This document shows positions 35,622 to 45,792 of a stretch of DNA of 64,000 bases, piece after piece. Each line of letters opens with the position of its first letter. The stretch's first letter is position 1. The notes below the pieces were generated by a model. That model had not been told where the DNA came from and did not search any database. It worked only from the letters and a program-made list of their open reading frames with translations. This DNA is from Bradyrhizobium sp. WSM3983 (lineage in GTDB: Bacteria; Pseudomonadota; Alphaproteobacteria; Rhizobiales; Xanthobacteraceae), in NCBI RefSeq assembly GCF_000473045.1, contig NZ_AXAY01000007.1, forward strand, positions 158,645-222,644. Reading direction: 5' to 3'. A program made the position numbers and the translations under genes.

Positions 35622-36563
35622 ATGCTCTCCTATATCCTCCGGCGCATCGTCGCCACCTTGCCGGTGATGGCGATTGTTGCACTGTTTGTGTTCAGCCTGC
35701 TCTATATCGCGCCGGGTGATCCCGCCGTGGTGATCGCAGGCGACCAGGCGAGCCCGGAGGATGTGGAGCGCATCCGTCAGGGCCTCGGCCTCGACCGTCC
35801 CTTCCTGATCCAGTTCGGCAGCTGGGTCTGGCGCATCCTGCATGGCGACCTCGGCACCTCGATCTTTACCAATCTGCCGGTGTCCGCGATGATCGGACAG
35901 CGTCTCGGACCGACGCTGTCGCTAATGACGGTCACGCTTCTGCTCACGATCGTCGTCGCGGTGCCGCTGGGGGTGGTGGCGGCGTGGAAAGCCGGAAGCT
36001 TCATCGATCGCGCCATCATGGCATTCGCGGTGTTCGGGTTCTCGCTGCCCGTCTTCGTCGTCGGCTACGTGCTCGCCTATATTTTCGCGCTGGAGCTCGA
36101 ATGGCTTCCCGTGCAGGGCTATACGCCGCTCACGGAGGGCTTTTGGCCGTGGCTGCAAAACCTGATCCTGCCGGCGATCGCGCTCGGCTGTGTCTACATC
36201 GCGCTGGTTGCGCGCATCACCCGCGCCACGATGCTCGAAGTGTTGCAGCAGGATTATATCCGCACTGCGCGCGCCAAGGGCCTCGGGCAGGGTGGCATCC
36301 TGTTCATTCACGCGCTGAAGAACGCGGCGGTGCCAATTGTGACCGTGATCGGGATCGGCATCGCGCTCCTGATCGGCGGCGCGGTCGTGACTGAAAGCGT
36401 GTTCGCGATTCCAGGTCTGGGCCGGCTCACGATCGATGCGATCCTGCGCCGCGACTATCCGGTCATCCAGGGCATCGTGCTGCTGTTCAGCTTCGTCTAC
36501 GTCCTCGTCAACCTGATGATCGACGTCACCTATACGCTCGTTGACCCGAGGATCCGCTATTGA
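35622..36563 (+). CDS. ABC transporter permease, DppB type
   Basis: A 313-residue inner-membrane permease with six hydrophobic segments, the N-terminal YILRRIVATLPVM signature and the conserved cytoplasmic loop DYIRTARAKGLGQGGILFIHALKNA, of which the EAA-like part contacts the ATPase. It begins 17 bases after the binding-protein gene with GAGG 5 bases upstream. Its stop overlaps the next start. Confidence 0.95.
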   Translation: MLSYILRRIVATLPVMAIVALFVFSLLYIAPGDPAVVIAGDQASPEDVERIRQGLGLDRPFLIQFGSWVWRILHGDLGTSIFTNLPVSAMIGQRLGPTLSLMTVTLLLTIVVAVPLGVVAAWKAGSFIDRAIMAFAVFGFSLPVFVVGYVLAYIFALELEWLPVQGYTPLTEGFWPWLQNLILPAIALGCVYIALVARITRATMLEVLQQDYIRTARAKGLGQGGILFIHALKNAAVPIVTVIGIGIALLIGGAVVTESVFAIPGLGRLTIDAILRRDYPVIQGIVLLFSFVYVLVNLMIDVTYTLVDPRIRY

Positions 36564-37483
36564 CCGATACCACCGTCAATCCGCAAGCGCTGCCGGCCGG
36601 CTTCGTCCTCGCTCCGCAACTGCCGGAGATCCTTCGGCCGGTCGCGATCCGGCGCGGTTTCGTCGGCTTCCTGCGCGGCCATCCCACCGTTGCGATCGGC
36701 GGCGCGCTGTTGCTGACGCTGGTTCTGATCGCGGTCTTCGCGCCCTATCTCGGAACGGTCGATCCGACCGCGCTCGCGCCAGCCAAGCGGACCCGCGCGC
36801 CGTCGGCCGCTTTCTGGTTCGGCAGTGACGTACTCGGCCGCGACATCTACTCCCGCGTGCTCTTTGGTGCTCGGGTCTCGCTCACGGTTGGGCTGTCGGT
36901 TGCGATCCTCGCGTCCGCGGCCGGTCTTGCCATCGGCATCGTCTCCGGCTTCATTCGCTGGGCCGACGGCATCCTGATGCGCTTCATGGACGGCTTGATG
37001 TCGATCCCGCCGATCCTGCTGGCGATCGCGCTGATGGCCTTGACGCGCGGCAGCGTCGGTAACGTCATCCTGGCGATTACCATCGCCGAGATCCCGCGCG
37101 TTTCGCGGCTCGTGCGAAGCGTCGTGCTGTCGCTGCGCGAGCAGCCCTATGTCGATGCGGCGGTCGCCTGCGGCACGCGCACGCCGATGATCATTCTGCG
37201 CCATATCCTGCCCAACACGCTCGCGCCGATGCTGGTGCAGGCGACTTACATTTGCGCCAGCGCCATGATCACGGAGGCGATCCTGTCCTTTATCGGCGCC
37301 GGCACGCCGCCCACCATTCCGTCCTGGGGCAACATCATGGCCGAAGGCCGCGCGCTGTGGCAGGTCAAGCCCTACATCGTGTTCTTCCCGGCGGCGTTCC
37401 TCTCCGTGACCGTGCTCGCCGTGAACCTGCTCGGCGACGGCCTTCGCGATGCGCTCGATCCGCGCATGGCGAAGAGCCTGTGA
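36560..37483 (+). CDS. ABC transporter permease, DppC type
   Basis: The second permease, 307 residues, with the DppC landmarks FWFGSDVLGRDIYSRVLFGAR after the first membrane segment and the EAA-like loop YVDAAVACGTRTPMIILRHILPN. The most likely start is TTG at 36560 in a TTGA overlap with the first permease, with GAGG 8 bases upstream. Later in-frame starts would cut the N-terminal tail. Confidence 0.94.
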   Translation: MTDTTVNPQALPAGFVLAPQLPEILRPVAIRRGFVGFLRGHPTVAIGGALLLTLVLIAVFAPYLGTVDPTALAPAKRTRAPSAAFWFGSDVLGRDIYSRVLFGARVSLTVGLSVAILASAAGLAIGIVSGFIRWADGILMRFMDGLMSIPPILLAIALMALTRGSVGNVILAITIAEIPRVSRLVRSVVLSLREQPYVDAAVACGTRTPMIILRHILPNTLAPMLVQATYICASAMITEAILSFIGAGTPPTIPSWGNIMAEGRALWQVKPYIVFFPAAFLSVTVLAVNLLGDGLRDALDPRMAKSL

Positions 37484-37502
37484 TGTCGAGGGGCTGATCG
37501 CG

Positions 37503-38488
<986 letters not shown>

Positions 38489-38492
<4 letters not shown>

Positions 38493-39472
38493 GCCCTCCG
38501 CTGCTCCAGGTCAATGACCTCAAGAAGCATTTTCCGGTCAAGACCGGCCTGTTCGGACGCAAATCCGAATGGGTCTACGCGGTCGACGGTGTGTCGTTCG
38601 AGATCGCGAAGGGCGAGACGTTGTCGCTGGTCGGTGAGTCCGGCTGCGGCAAGTCGACGGTCGGCCGCGCGATTTTGCGGCTGTTCGATGTGACGTCCGG
38701 CCAGGTGATCCTCGACGGCCAGCGCATCGACGATGCCCATCCGAGCACGATGCGTCAGCTGCGGCAACGCATGCAGGTGGTGTTCCAGGATCCGTTCTCG
38801 AGCCTCAATCCGCGCATGCGCGTGCGCGACATCCTCGCGGAGCCGATCCGCAATTTCGGCCTCGCCAAATCGGCGACCGATCTCGAGACGCGCGTGACGG
38901 CGCTGATGGACACGGTGCGCCTGCCGCGGGAAGCGCTCAACCGCAGGCCACACGAATTCTCCGGCGGCCAGCGTCAGCGCATCGGCATTGCACGGGCGCT
39001 CGCGGCCGAGCCTGAATTGATCGTGTGCGACGAGGCGGTTTCGGCGCTCGACGTCTCGGTCAAGGCGCAGATCGTCAACCTGTTGCAGGATCTCCAGCGC
39101 GAGTTTGGCCTCGCGCTGCTGTTCATCAGCCATGACCTCGCGATCGTCGAGCACATGACCCACCGCGTCGCTGTGATGTATCTCGGCAAGATCGTCGAGG
39201 TGGCGCCGCGACGGGAGATCTTTGCCGCGCCAAGGCATCCCTACACCAAGGCGCTGTTGTCGGCGGTCCCGCTGCCGGAGCCCGGAGCTCAGCGCAATCC
39301 CATCATCCTCAAGGGAGACGTGCCGAGCCCGATCAATCCTCCGAGCGGATGCCGCTTCCACACCCGCTGCCCGTATGTGTTTGATCGGTGTCGGACGGAA
39401 GAGCCGCAGCTTCGTTCGACTGAGGGCGAGCAATGGGTGGCCTGCCACCTCGATGCGCTGCCGGCGGGATGA
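38489..39472 (+). CDS. ABC transporter ATP-binding protein, DppF type
   Basis: The partner ATPase, 327 residues: Walker A GESGCGKST, FQDPFSSLNPRMRVRDILAEP, signature FSGGQRQRIGIARALA, Walker B LIVCDEAVSALD, and the C-terminal domain with PSGCRFHTRCP. It starts in the DppD-type stop and is the last gene of the importer operon. Confidence 0.95.
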
Positions 39473-39495
39473 AGAGTTGGCCGATGCAGGAAAAA

Positions 39496-39527
39496 GGGGC
39501 CGCCCTGTGTGGGTGCAGGGTGGCCCC
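39496..39527 (+). terminator. Hairpin after the importer operon
   Basis: A 12-bp stem (39496-39507 with 39516-39527, one mismatch) with an 8-base loop lies 23 bases after the stop. No T-run follows, so its activity as a terminator is uncertain. Confidence 0.5.
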
Positions 39528-39601
39528 AGGAGGCTCGTACGCCCGGGAGGAGGAGGGCGCGAGCCGGCGCAAGCGGCAGGGCACTTGCGCCAAAACCATT
39601 C

Positions 39602-40588
39602 TCATGCGGCGCTACCTGCGAAGCGGTCGCCATCCCAGGATGGACGCCGTCGCGGCAGCGTTTCAACATCAGGCCGCTGGTTCCTGGAGGCCGCACGCCA
39701 GCGCGCCGGTGTCTGGCCGCTGACACGCTTGAACACAGTGGAGAAATGCGCCTGGGTGCTGAAGCCGACGGCAAGGGCGATTTCGGCCAGCGGTCTCTCG
39801 CTCGCCATCAACATCGATTTCGCCTGCTCGATGCGGTGATTGAGCAAATATTCACGCGGGCGATAGCCGGTCGCTGCGCGGAATTGCGCGGCGAAATGCA
39901 TTCGGGACAGCCCGGCAATGCCGGCGAGTTCGGACAGGCTGATGCTGCGCTCGAAATGGGCGGCGATATGCTGCTCGACGCGTCGAAGGCGCCATTTGGG
40001 CAGGGCGTTGACCTTGGCGCGCGGCAATTCGGGCCGCGCCAGGCGCATCGCAAGGATTTCGCCGATACTGCGCGCAAATTGATGGCCCGCGGCATCGCCC
40101 TGTTCGGCAAGCGCCTTGGTCAGCCCCGCGGCGAGCGGATCGCGCAGCAGAACGAGATCGTCGAGCTCCTCGGCCGCATCCAGCGACCATCGTGCCGGGA
40201 AATGGTCGGCGGATATATGGAAGTGCAGGAAGTCGCAGGGCCCCTGGAATTGCGCGCTCAACTGTCGCGACGGCGCGCTGACATACAGCGTGCCTGATGG
40301 CATGGTGCCGTCGAAGATGATCTGGCGTTCCCTGGTCAGTTTCGCTCGCGTCGTTTTCAGCGCGATCGCGACGAAGTACCGGCCATCAGGCGTCGTCGCC
40401 TCGTGCCATTTGGTGTCCCGCGAATCTTCCCATCGCGAGATCGTGATGTCTTCGATCTTCGAACCCGAAGCAATCTGGCGCCATCCGTCTTCTCGGGCGA
40501 TCACCTGGGTCGCGCGAGGGATTTCCTGATCCCGCGGGCCGGCCGGACGATCAATCCAAGTGTAGGCCGTCTGCGATTCGGTCAACAT
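39602..40588 (-). CDS. AraC-family transcriptional regulator
   Basis: The 328 residues have an N-terminal sensor part without a recognised pocket motif and a C-terminal AraC DNA-binding domain: LRRVEQHIAAHF ... SLSELAGIAGLSRMHFAAQFRAATG and a second helix-turn-helix in PLAEIALAVGFSTQAHFSTVFKRVSGQTP. GAGAGGATG precedes the start. It converges on the importer operon and may control it or genes to its right. A decameric repeat element (40684-40712) lies about 95 bases upstream. Confidence 0.92.
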   Translation of the reverse strand: MLTESQTAYTWIDRPAGPRDQEIPRATQVIAREDGWRQIASGSKIEDITISRWEDSRDTKWHEATTPDGRYFVAIALKTTRAKLTRERQIIFDGTMPSGTLYVSAPSRQLSAQFQGPCDFLHFHISADHFPARWSLDAAEELDDLVLLRDPLAAGLTKALAEQGDAAGHQFARSIGEILAMRLARPELPRAKVNALPKWRLRRVEQHIAAHFERSISLSELAGIAGLSRMHFAAQFRAATGYRPREYLLNHRIEQAKSMLMASERPLAEIALAVGFSTQAHFSTVFKRVSGQTPARWRAASRNQRPDVETLPRRRPSWDGDRFAGSAA

Positions 40589-40683
40589 TGCTCATCCTCT
40601 CTCAGCTTCGCGGTCGTGCTTGTGGCCAACCACGAATTCGCAATCTTGCTATGTTGAGAGGATAGGCGTGAGCAGGCTTGGAA

Positions 40684-40712
40684 GCTCGTTAGGGGTGATT
40701 AGGATCTGTTAG
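40684..40712 (-). promoter_or_regulatory. Decameric direct-repeat element, site 1
   Basis: Read on the minus strand: CTAAC, CTAAT and CTAAC at an exact 10-bp period, the last followed by GAGC. In plus-strand terms the units begin at 40688, 40698 and 40708. It sits in the 306-base gap between the AraC gene (-) and the first ATPase regulator (+). Its orientation matches the other sites if the AraC gene is the target (95 bases to its ATG). The rest of the gap shows no ORF or other motif. Confidence 0.75.
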
Positions 40713-40894
40713 ATTATGTGGGAGCGGAGAGGGTGCGACGGCCGGCCGCAGGAGTTGAAATTTTGTTAAAATTGTCAGAGGCTTACGCTGGTTGCGCAGA
40801 GTCGTGGCAAGGCATGGGCAAGTTATCGGCTTCACGGCGGCGAAGCACACAGGGCTCATGATCCTGTCCCTCGAATCCGGCCAGTGAGACTGAA

Positions 40895-43765
40895 GTGAAC
40901 GAGCTCTCGTCAGGAAAGGCCGCCAGCGGCACCGGCGCGCATGTCGAGCTTGACGCCGTCTCATTCGGGCCGTTTTCGCTCCGCTCGCGCCGGCTCGAGC
41001 GGGACGGTGTGCCGGTCAAGCTCGGCAGCCGCGCTATGGACATCTTGCGCCTGCTCGTGAGCCGCGCCGGCGAGGTTGTGCCGAAGGCTGAAATCCTTGC
41101 CTATGCATGGTCCGGCCTCGCAGTTGAGGAGATCAGCCTGCGGGTCCATGTCGCCGAACTCCGCAAGGTTCTGGGCGACGGCAAGGACGGTGTCCGCTAC
41201 ATCACGAACATCCCGAGCCGGGGCTATTGCTTTGTCGCACCGGTCGAGCGTGGCGAGCGCCGGCCGGCCTCGACGCCTGTACCGCAGCCGGTCGCAAACA
41301 TGGCTTCGCCCATGTCCTTGCCGCACCGTCTGGATCGCATGATCGGGCGAGAGGACGTGCTGCCGGAATTGGCGGCGCGGCTGCTGAATGAACGATTCGT
41401 CACGCTCAGGGGGCCCGGCGGCATCGGCAAGACAACCGTGGCGATCGCGCTGGCGCACGAGATGTGGGAGACGTTCGAAGGCGGCGTCCATTTTCTCGAC
41501 CTCGGTCCGCTGAGGGATTCTGCGCTCGTTGTCAGCACGGTCGCGGCCAGCCTTGGGCTTGTCGTCCATCAGACCGATCCGACCGGCGGCATTGTCAGCT
41601 TTTTGCGCAACCGACGCCTGCTTCTCGTGCTCGATAGTTGCGAGCACGTGATCGACGAAGTCGCGCGCCTCGCAGAGACCATTCACCGCGAGGCGCCCGG
41701 CGTAAGCCTTCTAGCCACGAGCCGCGAGTCGTTGCTGGTGGAAGGTGAGCAGATCTTCGAGCTCGTTCCATTGCCAGGGCCTCCGCCGGGGGCCCGTCTC
41801 AGCGCGGACGAAGTGGTGAACTATCCGGCTGTGCGCCTGTTTGTGGAGCGCGCTGCTGCGGCCGGTCACCGGGCCGACGTCTCGGATGACGACGCCGAGG
41901 TCCTTGCCGAGATTTGCGGCAAGCTGGACGGTATCGCACTGGCGATCGAGCTCGCCGCCGCGCGTGTCGGTATCTACGGGTTGCGCGAGATGGCCGCGCT
42001 GCTCGACAGCCGGTTGAAGCTCGAATGGCGCGGCAGGCGCACGGCGCCGCCGCGGCAACAGACCCTCGGCGCTACGCTTGACTGGAGTTTTGGCTTGATC
42101 GGGGAGGCCGAGCGGATCGTGCTTCAGCGGCTGGCCGTCTTCGCAGGTCCCTTCACGTTTCAGGACGCGATCGCGATCGCAGCCGCCGAGAATGAGCCGG
42201 TCGAGCGGGTCGTTGATGCGCTGGAGCAGCTGGTGGCCAAGTCGCTGGTGTCGACAAGGCCGGAGGGCGCTTCGCGTCGCTATCGCTTGCTCGACGCCAC
42301 GCGCGTCTATGCGCTTCAAAAGCTGGTCGAGGCCGGCGAAGCACAAGCGGTTGCGCGCCGGCATGCCGGATATGTTCAGCGCGCGCTGGAAACTAGCATG
42401 GTTGAGTCGGCCGGCAGCCATCAGGCCTTGCGCTCGCAGAGCCGGGCGAGCCTGCTCGCCGATGCCCGCGCCGCGCTGGAATGGAGCTATGCCAACGATT
42501 TTGGTGCCGATTTGCGCGTGCCGCTCGCGGGCAGTTGCGCCCGGCTGTTCGTCGAGCTCAATCTGCTCAACGAGGCGCGTCTCTGGTCCCAGCGCGCGCT
42601 TGCGATGCTTGACGACGCCAACAGCGGCGGCAGGTGGGAGCTTGAGCTTCAATCGACGCTCGGCCACGCCTTCATGTTCACGGAGCGCAACAGCGAGCAG
42701 GCCGAGAGCGCGCTAAGGCGCGGCCTCGAGATCGCGGAGGTGCTCGACGACCGGGCCAACCAGTTCAGGCTGCTGTCGCGGTTGAACATGTTCGCTCGCC
42801 GGACAGGAAACTATCGGCAGTTGGTCCCGATCGCCCTCGAAGCCGAAAAGGTGGCGCGGGCGATCGGCGACGTCGCGGGGATCGCCGGTGCGAAGGCCCT
42901 CGTCGGCGTGTCCTACCATCTCGTCGGCAACCAGACCGAGGCGCAAGCCCATCTGGACGAGGGCGTGCGTGACGATGCCGCCTTGCGCGGCACCCAGCCC
43001 GGGCACTTTGCCTACTCGCGCACGCCGCAGATTCCCTTGGCGCGGGTGCTGTGGTTGCGCGGCTCTCCTGACCGTGCGGTCGCATGCGTCCGTCCGCTCA
43101 TCGGTGCTGCTGCGCCGCGCGACGTCGTGATGCATTGTATTGCGCTGTGCTGGTCGGCCTCGGTATTCGGCTGGGTCGGCGACTGGGGCACCGTCGAGGC
43201 ATTGACCGGCCGGCTTGCGACGCATGCCGGCATGCACGGACTCGCACCTTACGAGGCCGTTGCGGCGGGCTTTCGTGCCCAGACCATGATCGCCCGTGGC
43301 GAGGTGAGGGGCGGGATCGATTTGCTGCGGACCGCGTTGCCGCGCCTGCATGCGGATCGTTACGAGCTCTACGCGTCGGCCTTCATTGCGGAGCTGGCAC
43401 AGGGGCTGGCTGCACTGGGACAATTGACGGAAGGCCGCGCTGTCCTGCACGAGACGATCGCGCGCATCGAGCCCGAGGGCGGAGCCTTCGACTTGCCGGA
43501 GCTCCTGCGCCTGCGCGGCGAGCTCGAGGCGCGCAGCGACGAACTGGACGCCGCCGAAGCAAGCTTTGCCACGTCGATTGCGATGGCCGAGCAGCAGGGC
43601 GCGTTATCCTGGCGATTGCGGAGCGAGATGTCGCTGGCGCGGCTACAGCTTCGACAGGGTGTTCGAAACCCACTCGACGACCTCGCCAAAACCTTCGCTC
43701 GTTTCTCGGAAGGGTATGAGACCGCCGATCTGAAAGCGGCACGGGCAATGCTGGATGTGGGCTAA
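40895..43765 (+). CDS. Winged-helix STAND ATPase regulator (first of three paralogues)
   Basis: A 956-residue transcription factor. Residues about 22-115 are an OmpR/PhoB-type winged helix (LRVHVAELRKVLGDGKDGVRYITNIPSRGYCF). An NB-ARC-like ATPase follows, with P-loop GPGGIGKTT (173-181) and Walker B LLLVLDSCEHV (about 242-252), then LDGIALAIELAAARV and an ARC2-like RRYRLLDATRVYAL. The last 450 residues are helical TPR-like repeats. By analogy with the MalT/AfsR/GutR families, ligand binding should trigger ATP-dependent oligomerisation and activation; the ligand is unknown. The start is GTG 40895 with only a weak ribosome site, so it could be slightly off. Confidence 0.9.
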   Translation: MNELSSGKAASGTGAHVELDAVSFGPFSLRSRRLERDGVPVKLGSRAMDILRLLVSRAGEVVPKAEILAYAWSGLAVEEISLRVHVAELRKVLGDGKDGVRYITNIPSRGYCFVAPVERGERRPASTPVPQPVANMASPMSLPHRLDRMIGREDVLPELAARLLNERFVTLRGPGGIGKTTVAIALAHEMWETFEGGVHFLDLGPLRDSALVVSTVAASLGLVVHQTDPTGGIVSFLRNRRLLLVLDSCEHVIDEVARLAETIHREAPGVSLLATSRESLLVEGEQIFELVPLPGPPPGARLSADEVVNYPAVRLFVERAAAAGHRADVSDDDAEVLAEICGKLDGIALAIELAAARVGIYGLREMAALLDSRLKLEWRGRRTAPPRQQTLGATLDWSFGLIGEAERIVLQRLAVFAGPFTFQDAIAIAAAENEPVERVVDALEQLVAKSLVSTRPEGASRRYRLLDATRVYALQKLVEAGEAQAVARRHAGYVQRALETSMVESAGSHQALRSQSRASLLADARAALEWSYANDFGADLRVPLAGSCARLFVELNLLNEARLWSQRALAMLDDANSGGRWELELQSTLGHAFMFTERNSEQAESALRRGLEIAEVLDDRANQFRLLSRLNMFARRTGNYRQLVPIALEAEKVARAIGDVAGIAGAKALVGVSYHLVGNQTEAQAHLDEGVRDDAALRGTQPGHFAYSRTPQIPLARVLWLRGSPDRAVACVRPLIGAAAPRDVVMHCIALCWSASVFGWVGDWGTVEALTGRLATHAGMHGLAPYEAVAAGFRAQTMIARGEVRGGIDLLRTALPRLHADRYELYASAFIAELAQGLAALGQLTEGRAVLHETIARIEPEGGAFDLPELLRLRGELEARSDELDAAEASFATSIAMAEQQGALSWRLRSEMSLARLQLRQGVRNPLDDLAKTFARFSEGYETADLKAARAMLDVG

Positions 43766-43778
43766 GCGGGGCAGCGTC

Positions 43779-44498
43779 TCAGTCGAACCGGAAGTCCGAA
43801 AGATCGATCGACACCATCAACGCATCGCGCATCGGCATCAGATCGTCATCGCGGAGATAGATTCGCCGTCGTGTCGGAGTCGTGATCCCGTCGATATTGG
43901 CGGGATCAGACGCATATTGCGTGGCAGGGAAATTTCCGGCGACTTCGACGCAATAGTCATGCCGCCGGATCAGCATGTCAGGACCGAAATAGAAATCCTG
44001 CTCGCGGCTGTGGCTTGCAATCCCCGCCGGGAAGCTCGCGCGCAGTCCGTGCCAGATCTCGGCGCCTTCGCGCCAGGGCGCGATCTCGCGCGCCTCGAGG
44101 CCGTCCATGGCAAGCAGGAAGGGCGTGGTCAGGTAGGTCCACAGTGCGTAGCCGTTGAAATAGGCGCGGTGCAGCGGATCCCAATGCGTCCGCATGTCGT
44201 GCCGTGCAAACGATGCCCGCGGATTCTTCCGCTCCGCCACGATACGTCCATCCGCGGCGATAATGGCGATGCGCTCGGGGCTGAACTCGGTGCGCTGGCC
44301 TGGCTTCCCGAACGGCTCGACCGATGCCCACTGGCGATGAATGTCAATCCGCATGGTGCGCGGGTCCTGATCCTGGTCGAGGCCCTTCAGCGCCCAGAGA
44401 TCGCCCCCCGTCACGATCGTGGCGGTGAGGCGCTTGTGGGCATTCCATCGGTGCAGGCCGCCATGGGCCTCGATTGCATTTGCCAGCAGGGGAATCAT
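43779..44498 (-). CDS. Protein of unknown function (paralogue A)
   Basis: A 239-residue protein that I cannot assign to a family. It is clearly related to the 239-residue product of 47679-48398: both begin with a LLxxAIxAxGGLxRWN motif, share an alternating strand pattern, the block YLTTPFLLA about mid-way, and similar regions PPGLIS/PAGIAS, and end with an Asp-rich strand. No signal peptide is evident. The pattern recalls lipoprotein-carrier-like beta sheets, but that is a guess. It converges on the first ATPase regulator (13-base gap) and has decameric site 2 about 63 bases upstream. Confidence 0.82.
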   Translation of the reverse strand: MIPLLANAIEAHGGLHRWNAHKRLTATIVTGGDLWALKGLDQDQDPRTMRIDIHRQWASVEPFGKPGQRTEFSPERIAIIAADGRIVAERKNPRASFARHDMRTHWDPLHRAYFNGYALWTYLTTPFLLAMDGLEAREIAPWREGAEIWHGLRASFPAGIASHSREQDFYFGPDMLIRRHDYCVEVAGNFPATQYASDPANIDGITTPTRRRIYLRDDDLMPMRDALMVSIDLSDFRFD

Positions 44499-44561
44499 CC
44501 GGCCGTTACCTCTCGCACGGGTCGTGTCACCCCACAGCGATAGGCCCGAACGCGGGCGGCC

Positions 44562-44590
44562 GCCCGTTAAGCGTTGTTAAGTGCCGTTGA
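44562..44590 (-). promoter_or_regulatory. Decameric direct-repeat element, site 2
   Basis: Read toward the gene at 43779-44498: TCAAC, TTAAC, TTAAC at a 10-bp period, then GGGC. On the plus strand the units begin at 44566, 44576 and 44586. It lies 63 bases before the ATG of paralogue A and overlaps the tail of the hydrolase remnant. Confidence 0.8.
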
Positions 44591-44768
44591 GCCTGCCGGT
44601 CGTTCGTATGCCCGGCAGGATCATCGGCCTTGCGGTCCTAGTGCCCATCCAACTGGCCAAGAAGTCGCGGATGAACGTGGCGATCTCGTCTGTTGCTTCA
44701 TCCAGGGCGAAATGGCCGGCCTCGAGGATATGGGCTTTCGTGTTGGCGAAATGGTTACGGAATGGCTG
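44577..44768 (-). pseudogene. C-terminal remnant of an alpha/beta-hydrolase
   Basis: Directly after the stop of the GlcG-VOC gene, the same frame encodes about 63 more codons with no start. The translation includes ILEAGHFALDEATDEIATF and then IRDFLASW, the C-terminal end of an alpha/beta-hydrolase (haloalkane dehalogenase/epoxide-hydrolase-like) with the catalytic His in AGHFALDE. The nucleophile elbow and the rest of the enzyme are missing. It is best read as the stump of a deleted gene that once belonged to this minus-strand unit. Confidence 0.8.
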
Positions 44769-45743
44769 TCAGCCAGCCGCCGCCATGATGGATTTGAGGC
44801 CGAGGTCGCTTATTCCCGCTCGGCTGCGCTGGGCAGCCTCCGCGCGACGGACGACGTCGGTCAATTCAGGCGTAAAACTCTCGTCGCCGTCCTCGATATG
44901 CCCGGTCAACCGTGTCGTGATTTCCTGGAATACCCAGCCATTCCCGTCGGGATCACTGAACGACGCATAGGAGGCATAGCTCTTGCGCTGCAGGTTGGGC
45001 CCTGCGGCGAGCACGCCCGATCCTGCGTGGTGGAAGATGCCGCCGGTATCGTGGAAGGCATCGCCGACTGCGATGCCGCGTCGATCGAGTTCGTTGCGCG
45101 CCGCCACGATGTCCGACACGATCAGGTGAAGTCCCTGGACCGAGCCTGGCAAAGCCGTCGTCACGTTCTTGCCGAAGATGATCGAACATCCGGAGCCGGG
45201 TGGCGTGAACTGGATCACCCGGTAATCGTCGCGCGCGTAGTCGATGTCGAGCCGCCAACCCAGATCGCCATAGAAGCGCTTGGCGCGATCGGCGTCCGCC
45301 ACGGGCAGGACGATGACCTCGATGTTCATCTTGACGGTCTCGGAGGCTGCCGGCTCGCGCAGCCCCGCTTCGAGGATCTCGACATCCTGATCGACCGTGC
45401 CGCCGCTGATGCCGACGCCCGCAACCAGCCGGCCGTCGATTTTCAGCGGTGCGCCGCCGCCCATGGAGCAAAACCGTCCGCCGGCGACACCCATCATCGG
45501 GAACAGCGCCTGTCCGGGCTGCACGAGCGGCGAAAGGTCCGCCGTGCGCAGTCCGACCAGCGCGGAGGTGTAGGCCTTCCGCTCCGACAGTTCGAGCGAG
45601 AAGGCCGGCGCGCCATTCATCCGATGCTTCAGGATGATGTTGCCGTGAATGTCGATGACGCAGACGGCCACGGGGGCATTGGCGTGAGCGGCCTGCGCCT
45701 CGATGCGTTCGGCGATCGCCTTGGTGTATGCGAGCAAGTCCAT
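44769..45743 (-). CDS. GlcG/HbpS-like and VOC (glyoxalase) fusion protein
   Basis: The 324 residues have two parts. Residues 1 to about 135 are a GlcG/HbpS-like (DUF336) domain: AVCVIDIHGNIILKHRMNGA, LSERKAYTSALVG, GGAPLKIDGRLVAGVGISGG. Residues about 140-280 are a VOC domain (IEVIVLPVADADRAKRFY, RVIQFTPPGSGCSIIFGKN, SFSDPDGNGWVFQEITTRL). The VOC half is closely similar to the stand-alone protein at 52489-53178. The start at 45743 has AAGGA 7 bases upstream; the frame to 46004 is an antisense artefact. The reaction is unknown; sequestering or isomerising a reactive small molecule is a guess. Confidence 0.88.
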   Translation of the reverse strand: MDLLAYTKAIAERIEAQAAHANAPVAVCVIDIHGNIILKHRMNGAPAFSLELSERKAYTSALVGLRTADLSPLVQPGQALFPMMGVAGGRFCSMGGGAPLKIDGRLVAGVGISGGTVDQDVEILEAGLREPAASETVKMNIEVIVLPVADADRAKRFYGDLGWRLDIDYARDDYRVIQFTPPGSGCSIIFGKNVTTALPGSVQGLHLIVSDIVAARNELDRRGIAVGDAFHDTGGIFHHAGSGVLAAGPNLQRKSYASYASFSDPDGNGWVFQEITTRLTGHIEDGDESFTPELTDVVRRAEAAQRSRAGISDLGLKSIMAAAG

Positions 45744-45792
45744 GATGTGTCCTTCCAATTGATTTGATGTGCAAGGGATGGTCGCTGGCTGG

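Noticed and set aside
33976..35682. Minus-strand open frame of 568 codons
   Set aside because: Antisense to the substrate-binding protein gene. Composition is that of a shadow frame.
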